Source: Tricholoma matsutake (lineage: Eukaryota; Basidiomycota; Agaricomycetes; Agaricales; Tricholomataceae). From it: a DNA stretch of 64,000 bases. The translations under genes and the position numbers were made by a program. The notes below the pieces were generated by a model. It did not search any database, was not told where the DNA came from, and worked only from the letters and a program-made list of their open reading frames with translations. The stretch is from positions 9,796,001 to 9,860,000 of the forward strand of contig AP026543.1 of NCBI GenBank assembly GCA_026075535.2. Direction: 5' to 3'. Positions 1 through 10,480 of the stretch are shown piece after piece (within the stretch, counting starts at the first letter, position 1; the number at the start of each line of letters is the position of its first letter).

Positions 1-234
1 TGGATCAGGGTTTCCCCCCACGGGAGGTTGATCATCAGGATCATTGGGATTGGGGTCACCCCCAGGGCCGTCCAGACCACTATGGTCGTCGGGTCCGCTG
101 GGAGGTCTGTCCTCTAGACCACGATCTTCCAACCCATAGGGTTCAGGCTGGTTGATGCCCCCTACGTACTCAAGGGGAGTCGTGGATCAGGGTTCTTCTG
201 GATTTGTGGGGGATTGTTGAGCTTGAGTAGACAT
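1..234 (-). CDS. Ty3/gypsy gag N-terminus (partial, runs off left edge)
   Basis: The minus strand reads from an ATG at 232-234 into a proline, glycine and aspartate rich stretch (PPSGPDDHSGLDGPGGDPNP near 50-100). This is the usual low-complexity start of gag in basidiomycete gypsy elements. An in-frame TGA follows 15 codons in, where the context suggests a former CGA. Gag would package element RNA in cytoplasmic particles. The adjacent LTR at 464-1160 lies upstream on the same strand, which fits a 5' LTR, leader, gag order. The rest of gag and pol lies outside the window, so family assignment rests on the LTR and on composition only. Confidence 0.6.
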
Positions 235-463
235 GAGGTTTGCACTGATTGATGGGGCTCCGAAACTGATTTGTCAGAAAATGTTGGAAGGTCTGGAAGT
301 TACTCTGAATGTTGAGGTGGGTCGTGGGCTAGGAAGTGTGGATCGCTGAATTGCAGAGATCCCTGGAATGGTACCGGCACGTTGAGAGTTTCTGGTTGTG
401 CGCTGGCAAGTTTCAGTTGGGGTCATAGGAGAAGAGACGAGTGAAGTGTGAGTTTGTATATAC

Positions 464-1160
464 TGTTAAGAACTGATCCGAAAGGGCTCGTCGGCATCCG
501 GTTGGACCCGGCAGGTGTTTGAGAGCGGAAGATTGTTGGGTCATAGCGGATTATGTGGATGGGTAACGAAAAGGACTTGGCTTCAGCTTGTAAGAAGCTG
601 CGCCCTTCACCTCGTCTGGTGTCCTAATTTCGGGTAGAGGTTTTAGAGATAGGAGTGGGAGAGTGCGGGTAAATGCGGGAAGGAGTATGGAGGGACTTAG
701 GTTAAATTCAGATGAGACTAGAACTTCAGAGAGGAACTAGAGGTTGAGTCAAATGGAGTTCAGACTCTTAGAGGTCAGGAGTTGGAGTAGAAGGAGGTTT
801 TAGATTGACAGGGTAAAGTCGAGTCTATGTCGATATATGAACTGAGGAATACAAAGCAAAACTAACTAAGCTTAAATACTAGAGTCCGGAACAAGAGCAG
901 AACAGAAACGGAAACTGCGGCAGTGTCTCAACTGCATAGATAAATTGCCTAGCAGAGGCCACACAGGAATCCATAGTTGAATTTGCAAAACTAGACGGCA
1001 GCCTTGGAAGGCAGCCGTGGTTGCTGTACACGGCGGCCTGGTGCACAGCAGTGTGTGCAGTGCAAGGGGGCCAGAACAAAGGTGGTAGGAGTTGAGTTAG
1101 GAAAAGCGGAAAAGATCGGAAGGTTGCGGGTTCCGAGCAGGTGAGGAACAGATCATGACA
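464..1160 (-). mobile_element. 5' LTR of gypsy family TGTTAAG (copy 1)
   Basis: The ends are inverted, with TGTTAAGAAC at the left and GATCATGACA at the right. Two other copies of this LTR occur at 5395-6120 and 26058-26766. This copy keeps many CpG sites that are TpG or CpA in the others, so it is the youngest of the three. It abuts the gag start at 1-234 through a 229 bp leader. No target duplication can be tested because the far LTR is outside the window. Confidence 0.8.
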
Positions 1161-2024
1161 AGAATTTAAAATAGTATAATTGAATAGTATAATTAATTCT
1201 CCCCCCCAGAGGGTTTAAAAAAATCTATATTAGTTATCTACTCCCTTGCGAAGACACGAGGGCTCAACAATTTTTTTTTGAGCTCTTGTGAGGGAGGTTA
1301 AAAATAAGTGAACTAATCCTAAGTGCTTTGAATGGACTTTATATTACATGTTTATTAATGCTCCTGGGGCTCAACTGGTTGAGCACTTGTTTGGTGGTCA
1401 TGTCACTTATATCCCTAGGAAACTGCATGGGTTTTACCTGTGGGTTTCCCATGCTTTTATTTCCTAATTTATTCAATGAGTTTTGCATGAAAACTCATGA
1501 AAAAATGATTTTCTGATAGCTATTCAATGGATGCTTGTGATACAAGGAACAAAATAATTTATTTTCGACCTTGTCACATGACAGATGTCACCCAAATATT
1601 GTTTTATGTCTTAGATCACAAAGAGCCAACAAAAAGCTTCCAGAAACTTTTTTTTTCATGATTTTTCATGCAAAACTCATTGAATAAATTAGGAAATAAA
1701 AGCGTGGGAAACCCGCGGCTAAAACCCGTGCAGTTCCCTATATATCCCAAGGTCTGGGGTTCAATCCCTCCTCTGCTCATTTATTTTGTAAGCACTTTCA
1801 CCAAGTTAAGTCTTCCAAAATGGTGTGGTATTCTGACTACCTGTTGGAATTTACTTGGAATTTACTAGGAATTTCTTGCAAATAAGAGTACATGGTCATC
1901 AAGATACATTTCAATCAGATTCCTATCAGACTCCTAGGACTAGTATTGGACTAGTAGGACTCCTATCAGATTCCAATTGGACTCCTAGGACTCCAATAGA
2001 AATATGGGGGGAGTGCAAAGTCTT
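1161..2024 (+). mobile_element. Right-end fragment of a composite L-A-B-C-R element
   Basis: From left to right this piece has a C-type hairpin (CCCTTGCG...TGTGAGGG, about 1236-1300) and a tRNA-like R module. The A-box-like sequence GGGGCTCAACTGG lies near 1360 and the B-box-like sequence GGGGTTCAATCCC near 1757. Then come short TCCTAGGACT-like repeats (1920-2000) and the terminal sequence GGGGGGAGTGCAAAG (2006-2020). The left half is missing. A MITE is inserted between the A and B boxes. Confidence 0.6.
1416..1740. mobile_element. hAT-like MITE, 325 bp, nested in an R module
   Basis: The left end TAGGAAACTGCATGGG and the right end, read in reverse, TAGGGAACTGCACGGG start inverted repeats that continue for about 100 bp each. 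The element is flanked by a perfect 8-bp duplication TATATCCC (1408-1415 and 1741-1748). Eight-base duplications are typical of the hAT superfamily. It has no coding capacity. Removing it restores the normal spacing of the tRNA-like A and B boxes of the host repeat. Confidence 0.85.
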
Positions 2025-2344
2025 GCCCAAGGGTGCAGCAGGAGCCAAAAAACATGCCAAAAAGTCACTACAAACCACAAAACCATGTGAACATTAATTT
2101 ACAAATCATTGATTGACCCCAAGATGCAATGACAAAAAAGAAGAGAACCACCATTTGGCCAAAACTCAGCATGGCCAAGGCAGAGGTTAACAAAAGCGAT
2201 GGAGTGTGGTGAGAGCACTTGAAGAGTGCAAAATTCAACTTCCATGTCAACTGCACTCAACATGTGACTTTGTGCCATGCTACCCAGTTATATACTTAAT
2301 ATATAAGTAATGGAAATAATTTTGTCAGCAAAGAGTCATGTCGC
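2025..2344. other. Unassigned sequence
   Basis: I see no gene, repeat module or terminus here. The sequence is moderately A-rich and lies just upstream of the helicase ORF remnant. It could hold that element's 5' end or leader, but I found no signal for this. Confidence 0.4.
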
Positions 2345-3016
2345 TTGACTACTTTCCCTTGTCATCTCCATTTGCCTATTGTGATGTTGCAAGCTTGGGT
2401 TCTTGGTGAACTTGTCTCCGCAGCCTTTGATGGTTCATTTTCCAGTTATAAGATATCTCAAACACTGGCAACTACTCTTAATGTGCTTGGCAACAATGTC
2501 TCACTTCCCATTAATGCTGATATGGGTTCTGGAAGTTTTACTTGCATTGTGAATTTGGAAGTTGATAATGGACTACATTCTGATGTTGTACTTGGGAGAG
2601 ATTGGATGACATATTATTGAGATTATCTCATTTTGGAGGGATTGGTGGAATTCAGGTCGTTCCAATGTGAGCAGCAGGTGAAAAATGCAGGTGAGTCATT
2701 GATATTTGTTTCTCTTTTTACTGTGTTTAATTTTTGCATGTAGATGACCAGAGCAGAGTACTTTACACTCCCCCACCTATTCCAATTGGATTCCAGTTTG
2801 TATGGCTGGAGTTTCTGGAATTTCTGGAATCCAGTGGAATTTTTTTTGTATGTAGTTTTCCCTATGCAGCACAATTCCAGTCGGAATAAGCAATTTACAG
2901 CTGGAATCCCTGGAATCTGACCGGTCTCATCACAACCAGACTAACCAGAATGCATGGACTAATTGGAATAACTGGAATGCACGTGCTTTCCCAAATAAAA
3001 GTTTCACATACAGTAA

Positions 3017-3077
3017 GAATTGAACACTTGACCTTGGGTCTGCACACATAACAGTGTGCTTAACCACTGAGCTACCA
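3017..3077 (-). ncRNA. L tRNA-like module (A and B boxes), element copy 1
   Basis: On the minus strand, GGTAGCTCAGTGGTTAA (3060-3076) fits a tRNA A box. AGTGTTCAATTC (near 3017-3031) sits where a B box would be. Box spacing and sequence are tRNA-like, but the remainder does not fold as an intact tRNA as far as I can judge. Transcription would run leftward, toward the element end. Confidence 0.6.
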
Positions 3078-3348
3078 AGCAATTATTCCTCTACATACAT
3101 TTAATACTTTGATTACCCAACCAAGGTGCATAGTTAATCACAGCCATTAATGGAATAATTAATAAGTATGCATGACATGTGACACATGACTGCCAGCTCA
3201 CAACCACCACCACCACCACCGTCGTCAACGCCGCCTCCTCCTCCTCTCCACTCTACCACCACCACTGTGTGCACACCTCCCACCACTGTTCCCATGCCCA
3301 CTTCCACCATCACCACAACCTTCAAATGAGCCGACTGGATGGAATGCG

Positions 3349-3460
3349 GGCCCAAATGATGGCAACTGTTGTTTGGGCCATAGATAAGTTTTTTTCTTTT
3401 TTCTTTTTCTTTTTATCAATCAACTAATTGTAATTTATTGCTTCTTAGGTTATATACTAC
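3349..3460 (+). repeat. Hairpin A plus intron-like tract
   Basis: GGCCCAAATGATGGCAACTG and its partner form a near-perfect inverted repeat (3349-3379). It is followed by ATAGATAAGTTTTTTT, a long pyrimidine run, CAACTAAT, and CTTCTTAGG at about 3450. Sister copies have GTAAGT in place of ATAAGT, so this copy has probably lost its donor site. Confidence 0.65.
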
Positions 3461-4681
3461 TGGTGATGACCTGCTGTGACGAAAACATGCAATGCATGCC
3501 CACAGCCACCCAATCCCCTCCTCCCCTTTCAAATTGGATGTGAGGCTGTTGACACGGGCTAGGTGGGTGCAGAGGGATACCAGGAGACCCCAGAAGGGGG
3601 ATATCTACCTAGTAAGCACCCACCAACTGCCATAAGCGCACCACATCACACTGACACACCCCAACCCCCCCCCCCCATACAGAAATCCATGGCAACACTG
3701 ACTTACCACCCACTCCCACTGCTGCAAGCACCTGCTTGCAGGTTGGGTAGGGTGAGTGGATGATGGTCACCAATGACAACAAAGAACGAGCACCAGGGCC
3801 CCACCACAATGAGGAACAGCCCCAGGACCCACCATGATGACCCAGATGCCAACGCCGACACACCACCTGCCTCCAGCCCCATGAGCAACTGCTTGTGGGG
3901 TGGATGATGGGTGGAACAATGCTGGTGATGATGACAAAACACCAAACAGCACCACCAGCGGCGCCACCACCACCACCACCAGGGCCAGATGACAATGACG
4001 AGTGCCATGGCACCCACCCCACGCCTACAAGCAACTGCTCATAGGGTGGATTGTGGGGACGGATGATGGGAGGGAAACAACAGGAAGGGCCCAGGAGACA
4101 TCACTGATGTCTCCTGGGCCATAAGTAAGTTTTTTTAATTTAATTTTCTTCCTTTTGGTACAACTAACAACACAAACAGGCCACACAACAAATGATGCAC
4201 TACCTGCCCCCAGCCCCACAAAGCAACTGCTTGTGGGGTGGATGGCGAGTGGAACGAGGATGAAGACAACAGCACTGAATGACATGGCAGGCCCAGCACC
4301 AGAGCGGGGAGGATGACAGGCACCAAGGGCAACAATGGGGAGATACGGGACCACAGGGAGCAGGCAGGACAATGGGCACCCAGGATGGTGAACCCAGGAG
4401 ATGCACCAAGGACAGCGGGGCCGTGTCGCCTCCCCGTCCCCTGCATTTCACTTTTTTTTTCTTTATGTTTTTACCTCGCCCCTCACACCAAATGCAAGGG
4501 CTTTTTATATATATAAATAACATAGTTTATGTATTTAATCACATCATATTCCACTCCCTCACGTTGAACGTGAGGGATGTGGTTAATTAAAAAACTTTGC
4601 CCTTAATTACTTGGGAAAAAAAAGAGTTATGAGTCTGAGTGTCATAAATACACCTTATATTACCAACTAATAATTCTCCTG

Positions 4682-4746
4682 TGGCTCAACTGACATGTTT
4701 GGTTTGTCATGTGATCACTCTAATCAAGATGTCTTGAGTTTAATCC
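4682..4746 (+). ncRNA. R tRNA-like module, element copy 1
   Basis: TGGCTCAACTGA (4682-4693) matches an A box and GAGTTTAATCC (4736-4746) a decayed B box. The downstream body, with AGGCACTTTGACAACTTAAG, is shared with copies at 23475 and 57409. Transcription would run to the right, toward the element end. Confidence 0.6.
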
Positions 4747-5394
4747 TTACTCTGCACAAATATATTTGTAGGCACTTTGACAACTTAAGACTTGAAATTT
4801 GACTATCCATTAGGGTATATACCCTAAGTTGAGCATCTGGAGTAACTGGAATCTGGTTGGAATAACTGGAATAACTGGACTCTGGTTGGAATAGCTGGAC
4901 TCCAGTCAGAATAACTGGATTCTGGTTGGAATAACTGGAATAACTGGACTCCAATTGGAATAGGTGGGGGAAGGCAAATTACAGCCAGAGCACAACCCTG
5001 GAAATAATGGGAGGCACTTGTCACGATCATGAAATGATTGTCATCAATTCAACTTCCCTTGCTTCTTCCAGTTTGGTGTCTAACGTTAATAATCTCCCTA
5101 TAATTCATGAAATATTATTAAATCCTGCATATCCCATTTATTGTGATTGCCCATCTGCTTCATTGGAAATATTCCTTCAGTCTCATGGAATACCTGTGCA
5201 TGATGACTTCCAATTTTCTCAAATGGCACTCATTCATCATCTTCTAAATGGTGTTTGTGTTTACAGCACTCATGTGGGCTGTCAGTCTGTTGCAATGATG
5301 AATAATGTTCTTAATCTTGTGCTGACTGTTTTGACCCATGTCCTCAATGCTCTGCTCAATATCTTTTGTATTCTTTGCAAAAGTCTGGGGTATC

Positions 5395-6120
5395 TGTTAA
5401 GAACTGATCCTGAAGTGCACGTCAGAATCTGGTTGGACCCTGCAGATGTTGAAAGCAGAAAGTTGTCAGGTCATAGTGGATTCTGCAAAAGGGGAACAGA
5501 AAGGACTTGGCTTCAACTTATAAGAAGTTGCACCCTTCACCTCATATGGTGTCCTAATTTCAAGATGAAGGGTTGGAGGTAGGAGCAGGTAGGTGCAGAA
5601 AGTGCAGGGAAGAGTATGGAGGGACTTGGGTTAGGTTCAGATGAGACCAGAACTTTGGAGGGTGAACTAGAGGTCGAGTTGAATGAAGTTCAGACTCTCA
5701 GAGGTCAGAGGTAGGAGTAGAACGAGATTGGATTGGCAGATTTATGTTAAGTCTTTATCAAGTTTTTGTTGAGTCTATGTTGATATACAAGCTGAGGAAT
5801 ACAAGTCAAAACTAACTAAGCTTAAATACTGGAGTCTGGAATTGGAGTGGAGCATCTCAGTAACTGCAGCAGTGTCTCAACTGTGTAAATAAATTACTTA
5901 GCAGGGGCCGCACAGGAGTCCATAGTTGAATTTGCAAAAGAGATGGCAGCCTTGGGAAGGTGGCCATGGGTGCTGTACAATGCAGCCTGGTGCACAGCAG
6001 TGTGGGCAGTGCAAGGTGGCCAGGAACAAAAGTGGGAGGAGTTGGTGAATGTCAGGTTTGAGATGCAGAAAAGGGTCAGATGGATGCAGGTTCCAATTGG
6101 GTGAGGAATGGTTCTTGTCA
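5395..6120. mobile_element. Solo LTR, family TGTTAAG, with TSD GTATC
   Basis: The LTR starts TGTTAAGAACTGATCC and ends GGTTCTTGTCA. It has a perfect 5-bp duplication GTATC (5390-5394 and 6121-6125). There is no internal sequence, so it is a solo LTR left by LTR-LTR recombination. It sits inside the helicase ORF. Removal joins codons for SLGY to QCKLDVFEHH in frame. Most CpGs present in the copy at 464-1160 are TpG or CpA here, so this insertion is old. Confidence 0.9.
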
Positions 6121-7307
6121 GTATCAATGCAAATTGGATGTGTTTGAACATCACCAATTGTTATGTTGGATGCGAGCTTGGCATGATACTCTTCAACATG
6201 ATGTTCTTCCACATCTTCAGGATTCCTTGAAAAATTTTGAGTATCTAACTAGATCTGAAGTGCTAGCTATGGCTGCTAGCCATGGACTATCCCCTCTTGG
6301 GACATTGGATGAAATTAAAAATACAGTTATGGCACACATCAGTGAAGGAGCATGTTCTCGATTTCAAGTTATGCTACCTCCTGCATGTGCTAAACTGTGA
6401 GACGATTGCCCAAACCAGCTGTCACAAATGCCTGATAACAATGATGATATGTGTGTGTTCTTTTTGTCACAACTGAGCAATAATATATGTCACTGTCCCT
6501 TGTGCAGATTACTTCAGTTGTATAACATACAACACAACACCAAGGCATTGTTTAATGTTCTCCATTGAGCTTTAAAGACGTACATTAATCAACTCCAGAA
6601 AGGGAAAATGTCTGCGATGCAAGTGCAGTCTCACAGATTTCCACCGACAAACTCAAGACAAGCCAAAATCAAAAGGAATTGGCCATTCATTGTATCTGAT
6701 ACATGCAGATGTTGTGCCAAATCTTGTCCTGTGTCTGACTGTGAATGGATTTCAGCGAAACTGTTAAATCTTGATTGTATCTGATGTCCTGAAACTAACT
6801 GTGATGAAAGCACATACAAAACACTATTCTTTCAGGCTATTCATCCTCTCCTTCCATACCAAGGTGGAATATTAAAATGTTGTTCTCAATCCCTCAGGTG
6901 GGAGATGATGTATATAAAATCAATCTGTGTATGTCTTGTTTGAAAGCAATCAAAAAACTAAAAATTCTGGCACCTGCATTAGTGAATCAAATGTTTCTTG
7001 GACCAGTGCTATCAGAATTGAAAAATCTGACACCAATAGAAGAATCAATGATCACATCATGTCATGCAAAATGTTGGATTGTCCAGTTAAGTGAGCAAGA
7101 CTCCGGACTCATGCTCCCACAATCCCAACGGGGATTTCATGGGAACATCATCATTTATCCCCAGCAGCCTCAATGAGTTACCACCATTTTACCACCTTCT
7201 GTAGAAGAAATCACGTCTCCTATTTGTATTATTTTTGTTGGCTCTTCTCCCCCTTCCCATGAGTGGCTTCATGAAAAAGCTAAGCTGAGGACATCTGGTA
7301 GTTTGTC

Positions 7308-7922
7308 TCATACAAACACTATATTTGCTATCCCTGGATCAATTTTGGCATGTTTTGTGAGCTTGAGTTTCTTTGCATGCACCTTGTATGTCTCCACTTC
7401 CATTCCCCCATATGACTCCATCTTATCCAGATTGTCTGCCTTCAACACCAGCTCTGCAGCCATTTTCTTTGCCTTCTGGATCCTGGGGAACCTGCTTCTA
7501 AACTTGGCTTCAAATTTGGTCCATACCATGATGGCTCCCTGTGTCAGTATAGCATTCTTCAGCTGGTGAATCTGGTGTGAGGTACAGCCCAAATCATTGT
7601 ACTTTGTCAAGTCTGCTGTAACTTGAGTTTCATGCATGATTCATAGGAACCTCAGGAGGAATGTTGGCCCTTGGATCTTGCCATCCAGTTTGCCATCAAA
7701 CTGATCTAAGTTCATCAACTGCATGGTGTGCAAGCTGGTGAGTGGTTGGGGTTTTTGGATGGGTGATGAAGGTGGTGTGGGTGATGGAGGTGGTACAGGG
7801 GGTAGTGCTGGGGAGTGTGCTGGTGATGGGCTAGATGCAGTGGATGTAGTTGATGAGCTTTTGGATTGGAGGCTAGACAATAGGGAGGAGCTTGTCAACA
7901 TCCTTGGGACTATTGTGTCCAC
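7308..7922 (-). pseudogene. Ty3/gypsy gag fragment
   Basis: Two minus-strand reading segments (7641-7922 and 7308-7637) form one broken gag. The first is Ser/Pro-rich and leads into LDQFDGKLDGK. The second carries WTKFEAKFRSRFPRIQKAKK, which resembles the capsid part of basidiomycete gypsy gag. A stop or shift near 7640 separates them. There is no zinc knuckle and no pol. The fragment abuts the end of the plus-strand helicase remnant near 7295, so that junction is a truncation or insertion point. Its family differs from the other gag genes in the window. Confidence 0.6.
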
Positions 7923-8047
7923 TCTAGTTCATGGTAGAAAGCAGCCTTTGCTGTCTCGGGTCATGTACTTTAAGTGTTGTTCTGCATGTATTGGGTGAGG
8001 CTGTAGTGAGGCATGTTCAGTTACATGTTACAGAGAAATTGACTGTG

Positions 8048-8080
<33 letters not shown>

Positions 8081-8779
8081 TGGCTTCTGCTTAGAGATGT
8101 GGTTTGAAGCTTTCTCTCATCACCAAGATGGAGACATGCTTAGTCCCCTATGCTCAAGGCAATGTAGTTGTTGTCATGATGACTATCTACATGTGACTCT
8201 GCTGCTGACTATGTTGTCATGTGACTCCTGGAGTAGGTGCCCACACACTCTACTCCAGGGTTAGTCAATTTGACAAAAAGTGTTTCCAATGTCAGCTGAC
8301 CATGTACACCACAGGATACATTCCAGTCATATACTGTAGCTAACATAGTATGAGTGAATATGAACGCTAGGGAATGGCAGGAGTATACCCCTTAAATAGT
8401 CTTTACAAATATTTGCCTATTCTTTGGTACTATTTTTGGCTGCCAAGATTGGTGGTGACATAACCCACAAATAAACTTGTTGGTTACTAGAGATGACCTG
8501 AAAGCTATAATTCTCCACCTAGTGAATCTGCATTAATCTGCATTCCCCCTAGTTGACAGTATTGCACCAATACACTTATGTTGCCTTGACTGCAGATGTC
8601 AATTTTTAACTTGTTCTAGTTGGGCCATGGCTGCGCCTGGCATGTACAAGTCCTCTGAATCAATCATCTTCTTTATCACAGACATCAGGAGAACCCAAAA
8701 ATCCAAATCCAAATTTTTTGTATGTTCAGTAGAAATAAGATATCTTAGTTTTCCCTTTGCAAGCTTGTAGATAGGGGGG
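7923..8779. other. Gag upstream region, short repeat and helicase scrap
   Basis: This stretch is upstream of the minus-strand gag. It contains a GGTTCT hexanucleotide repeat (about 8050-8078) and a TATTTAAG-like sequence on the minus strand near 8392-8400, possibly from an LTR promoter, though I could not delimit an LTR. The minus-strand segment 8258-8350 reads ATVYDW...LETLFVKLT, matching the helicase C-terminal region at 27020-27110, so a small helicase scrap is present. Confidence 0.4.
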
Positions 8780-10400
8780 TGTACAGGCCCTGATGATCTC
8801 TACTTGTCCATAACATTCACAGATGTGGAATCCAGCAATTCCAGTTGGACTCTGGGGATTCTGGTTGGAATAACCAGATTCCAGTTACTTGACAAAAGTA
8901 AACCATATTGGATAGTCAAATTTGATATATTCAAGTTCCAAGCTCTTTGAAACTTCATGAAGTGCCTACAAAATAAGTTTGTGTGAAGGAAAGACTGAAC
9001 TCAAGACCTTTTAATGGTATGATCACATATACTGTACAAGTGTGCTCAACTAGTTAAGCCACAGGAGATTACTAGTAATGACTATAAGGTTTGTTTATGA
9101 CACTCACACTCAAAACTCTATTTGCATCTTCCTCGAGGGAGGTGCTTGTCACATAATCAAGATCAAAAAATTGATTAACTACATCCCTCGCACAAGATGT
9201 GAGGAGGGAGTACTACAAACCCCTTTCCCACGCAAAATGCAGGGGAGGGGCATTAAAACAAAAACAAAGACATCCCTGCCCCACACAAAATGTGGGGGAG
9301 AGGGGGACATGGTCCTGTGCATTGGTGCTGGTGTGTTGGCCTCATGGATGTGTCATCTTGGTGCATTGATGCAGGTGCATTATCCTGGGCGCATGGGTCC
9401 CACTCCCATTGTCCCTGGCCACCATCCCTAGTGGTTGGGGGTGCTATGGTGGTAGCCATCATTGTCATCTTGTTCTCCTCCCTGTCTCTCGCTGTTGCCA
9501 TCCCTGTGCCTGGTTGTCCTGTAGTCTGGCCTGGTCTTTGTCCCCACCATCTTTTTGTCGTCACTTCGTTGCTATCTGCCTCCTTGTTGTCATTGTCCCC
9601 CTAGCCCCCATCCTTGCTGTGTTGGTCAGCCTTTCTTGCTTGTTGTTGTCCTCGCCATTGTCAGTCCCTTGGTTTTGGTGGCAGTAGTGGTGGCAGTGGG
9701 TTTGGGAATTCCAGTCATTGTCATCAGTAGTTTGAGTTAGTAATAAGAAAATGAAATGAAAGAGAAAAAAACATATTACAGGCCCAAGAGATGTCTCTTG
9801 GGCCTGTTTCATCGTCGTACGGGCCATCTCTGTCTCCTGTGCCTTCCTCGTGTGCCATTATTGTCCCGCCCTGGTCGCTGCTGCCACCATTTTTGTTTTG
9901 GTTGTGTCGTCCCCCTGTCATCATCCCAGGAGTTGTTGTTGTTGTTGTCTCCGTTGTTGCTATGCCTTCGCTGTGATTATCATCATCCTCCCATGTTCCT
10001 TGCTGTCCTCGCCATCGTCCTTGTTGTCCTGGTTTGGTGCTGGGTCAGGGTTGTCATTGTTGTCCATAGTTAATACCTAGAAACTTTGTTAGCACCACAA
10101 AAAATTAAATGAATAAGAAAAAAACTTAACTACAGCCCAAGAGATGTTGGCGACACCTCTTGGACCCTTTTTGTTGTACAGTGCTGCATCCTTTGCCTGC
10201 ACTTCCCTCTCATCCCATCCTCATCATCCCCCTCGTCATCTGCCACAGCCGCTATTTTTGTTGTGTCATCATCCCCGTCCCTGTGTCGTGATCCATTATC
10301 CACCCTGCGAGCAGATGCTCGCAGCAGTGGTGCAGGTGTGGATCTGCTGTCTTGGCACTGTCTCATGGTAATAGAACTTAAAGATCAAATTAGAACATTA
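8780..10400 (-). mobile_element. Composite element remnant in reverse order (R-C-B-A)
   Basis: The R tRNA-like module is on the minus strand (A-box-like TTAACTAGTTGAGCAC near 9040-9056). C hairpins follow at about 9185-9310, then GT-rich low-complexity DNA. A hairpins on the minus strand lie at 9782-9808 (CAGGCCCAAGAGATGTCTCT) and 10136-10170, and a B-like hairpin at 10305-10325. The minus strand has TGCTAACAAAG...TTTCTAG near 10080-10105, the 3' part of the intron-like module. The left terminus is degraded and no L module remains. The Val/Ser/Leu-rich reading frames here follow the repeats and are not genes. Confidence 0.55.
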
Positions 10401-10480
10401 GTTAGTTGAAAATAAAATAAAAGCAAAGAACTTGAAAACCATTACTTAGGGCCCAACAAACAACTCTTTTGTGCATACAT

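Larger units (their letters stand above)
2756..4984. mobile_element. Composite L-A-B-C-R element, copy 1, with 8-bp TSD
   Basis: The left end is GAGTACTTTACACTCC and the right end, read in reverse, is CTGTAATTTGCCTTCC. Both continue into CCCACCTATTCCAATTGGA. The flanks carry a perfect 8-bp duplication CCAGAGCA (2748-2755 and 4985-4992). Module order is L tRNA-like (minus, 2756-3100), hairpin A (3349-3379, 4087-4120), a poly-C tract (3663-3676), B hairpins (about 3876-3904, 4018-4049, 4211-4243), C hairpins (4470-4577), R tRNA-like (plus, 4672-4770), then TGGAATAAC-type repeats (4825-4965). No transposase is encoded. The element interrupts the helicase ORF. The 8-bp target points to hAT-type mobilisation. 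Confidence 0.8.
2345..7295 (+). pseudogene. Helitron-type helicase ORF, N-terminal half, interrupted
   Basis: These segments form the front of the very large helicase protein carried by fungal Helitron-like elements. Visible in order are a DVVLGRDW motif (about 2580-2610), a 53 nt intron (2691-2743), a segment at 4993-5394, a SAP-like motif (LTRSEVLAMAASHG, about 6250-6295), a Cys-rich stretch (about 6690-6790) and a DUF6570-like region (6877-7290) with FLGPVLSELKNLTPIEESMI and RGFHGNIIIYPQQP. The frame is broken by stops (TGA after TYY), by frameshifts, by a composite element (2756-4984) and by a solo LTR (5395-6120). Removing both insertions with one target copy each restores an open frame across both junctions. 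Rep and helicase domains are absent because the segment ends near 7295. Family assignment relies on recalled similarity. Confidence 0.7.

Noticed and set aside
3134..4590. Many overlapping frames rich in H, T, G, V or W.
   Set aside because: They come from CAC/GTG-rich spacer and hairpin modules of the composite element and recur wherever the modules do.
5007..5582. A single 191-residue plus-strand protein.
   Set aside because: Only the part up to 5394 belongs to the helicase ORF; the rest is translated from the inserted solo LTR.
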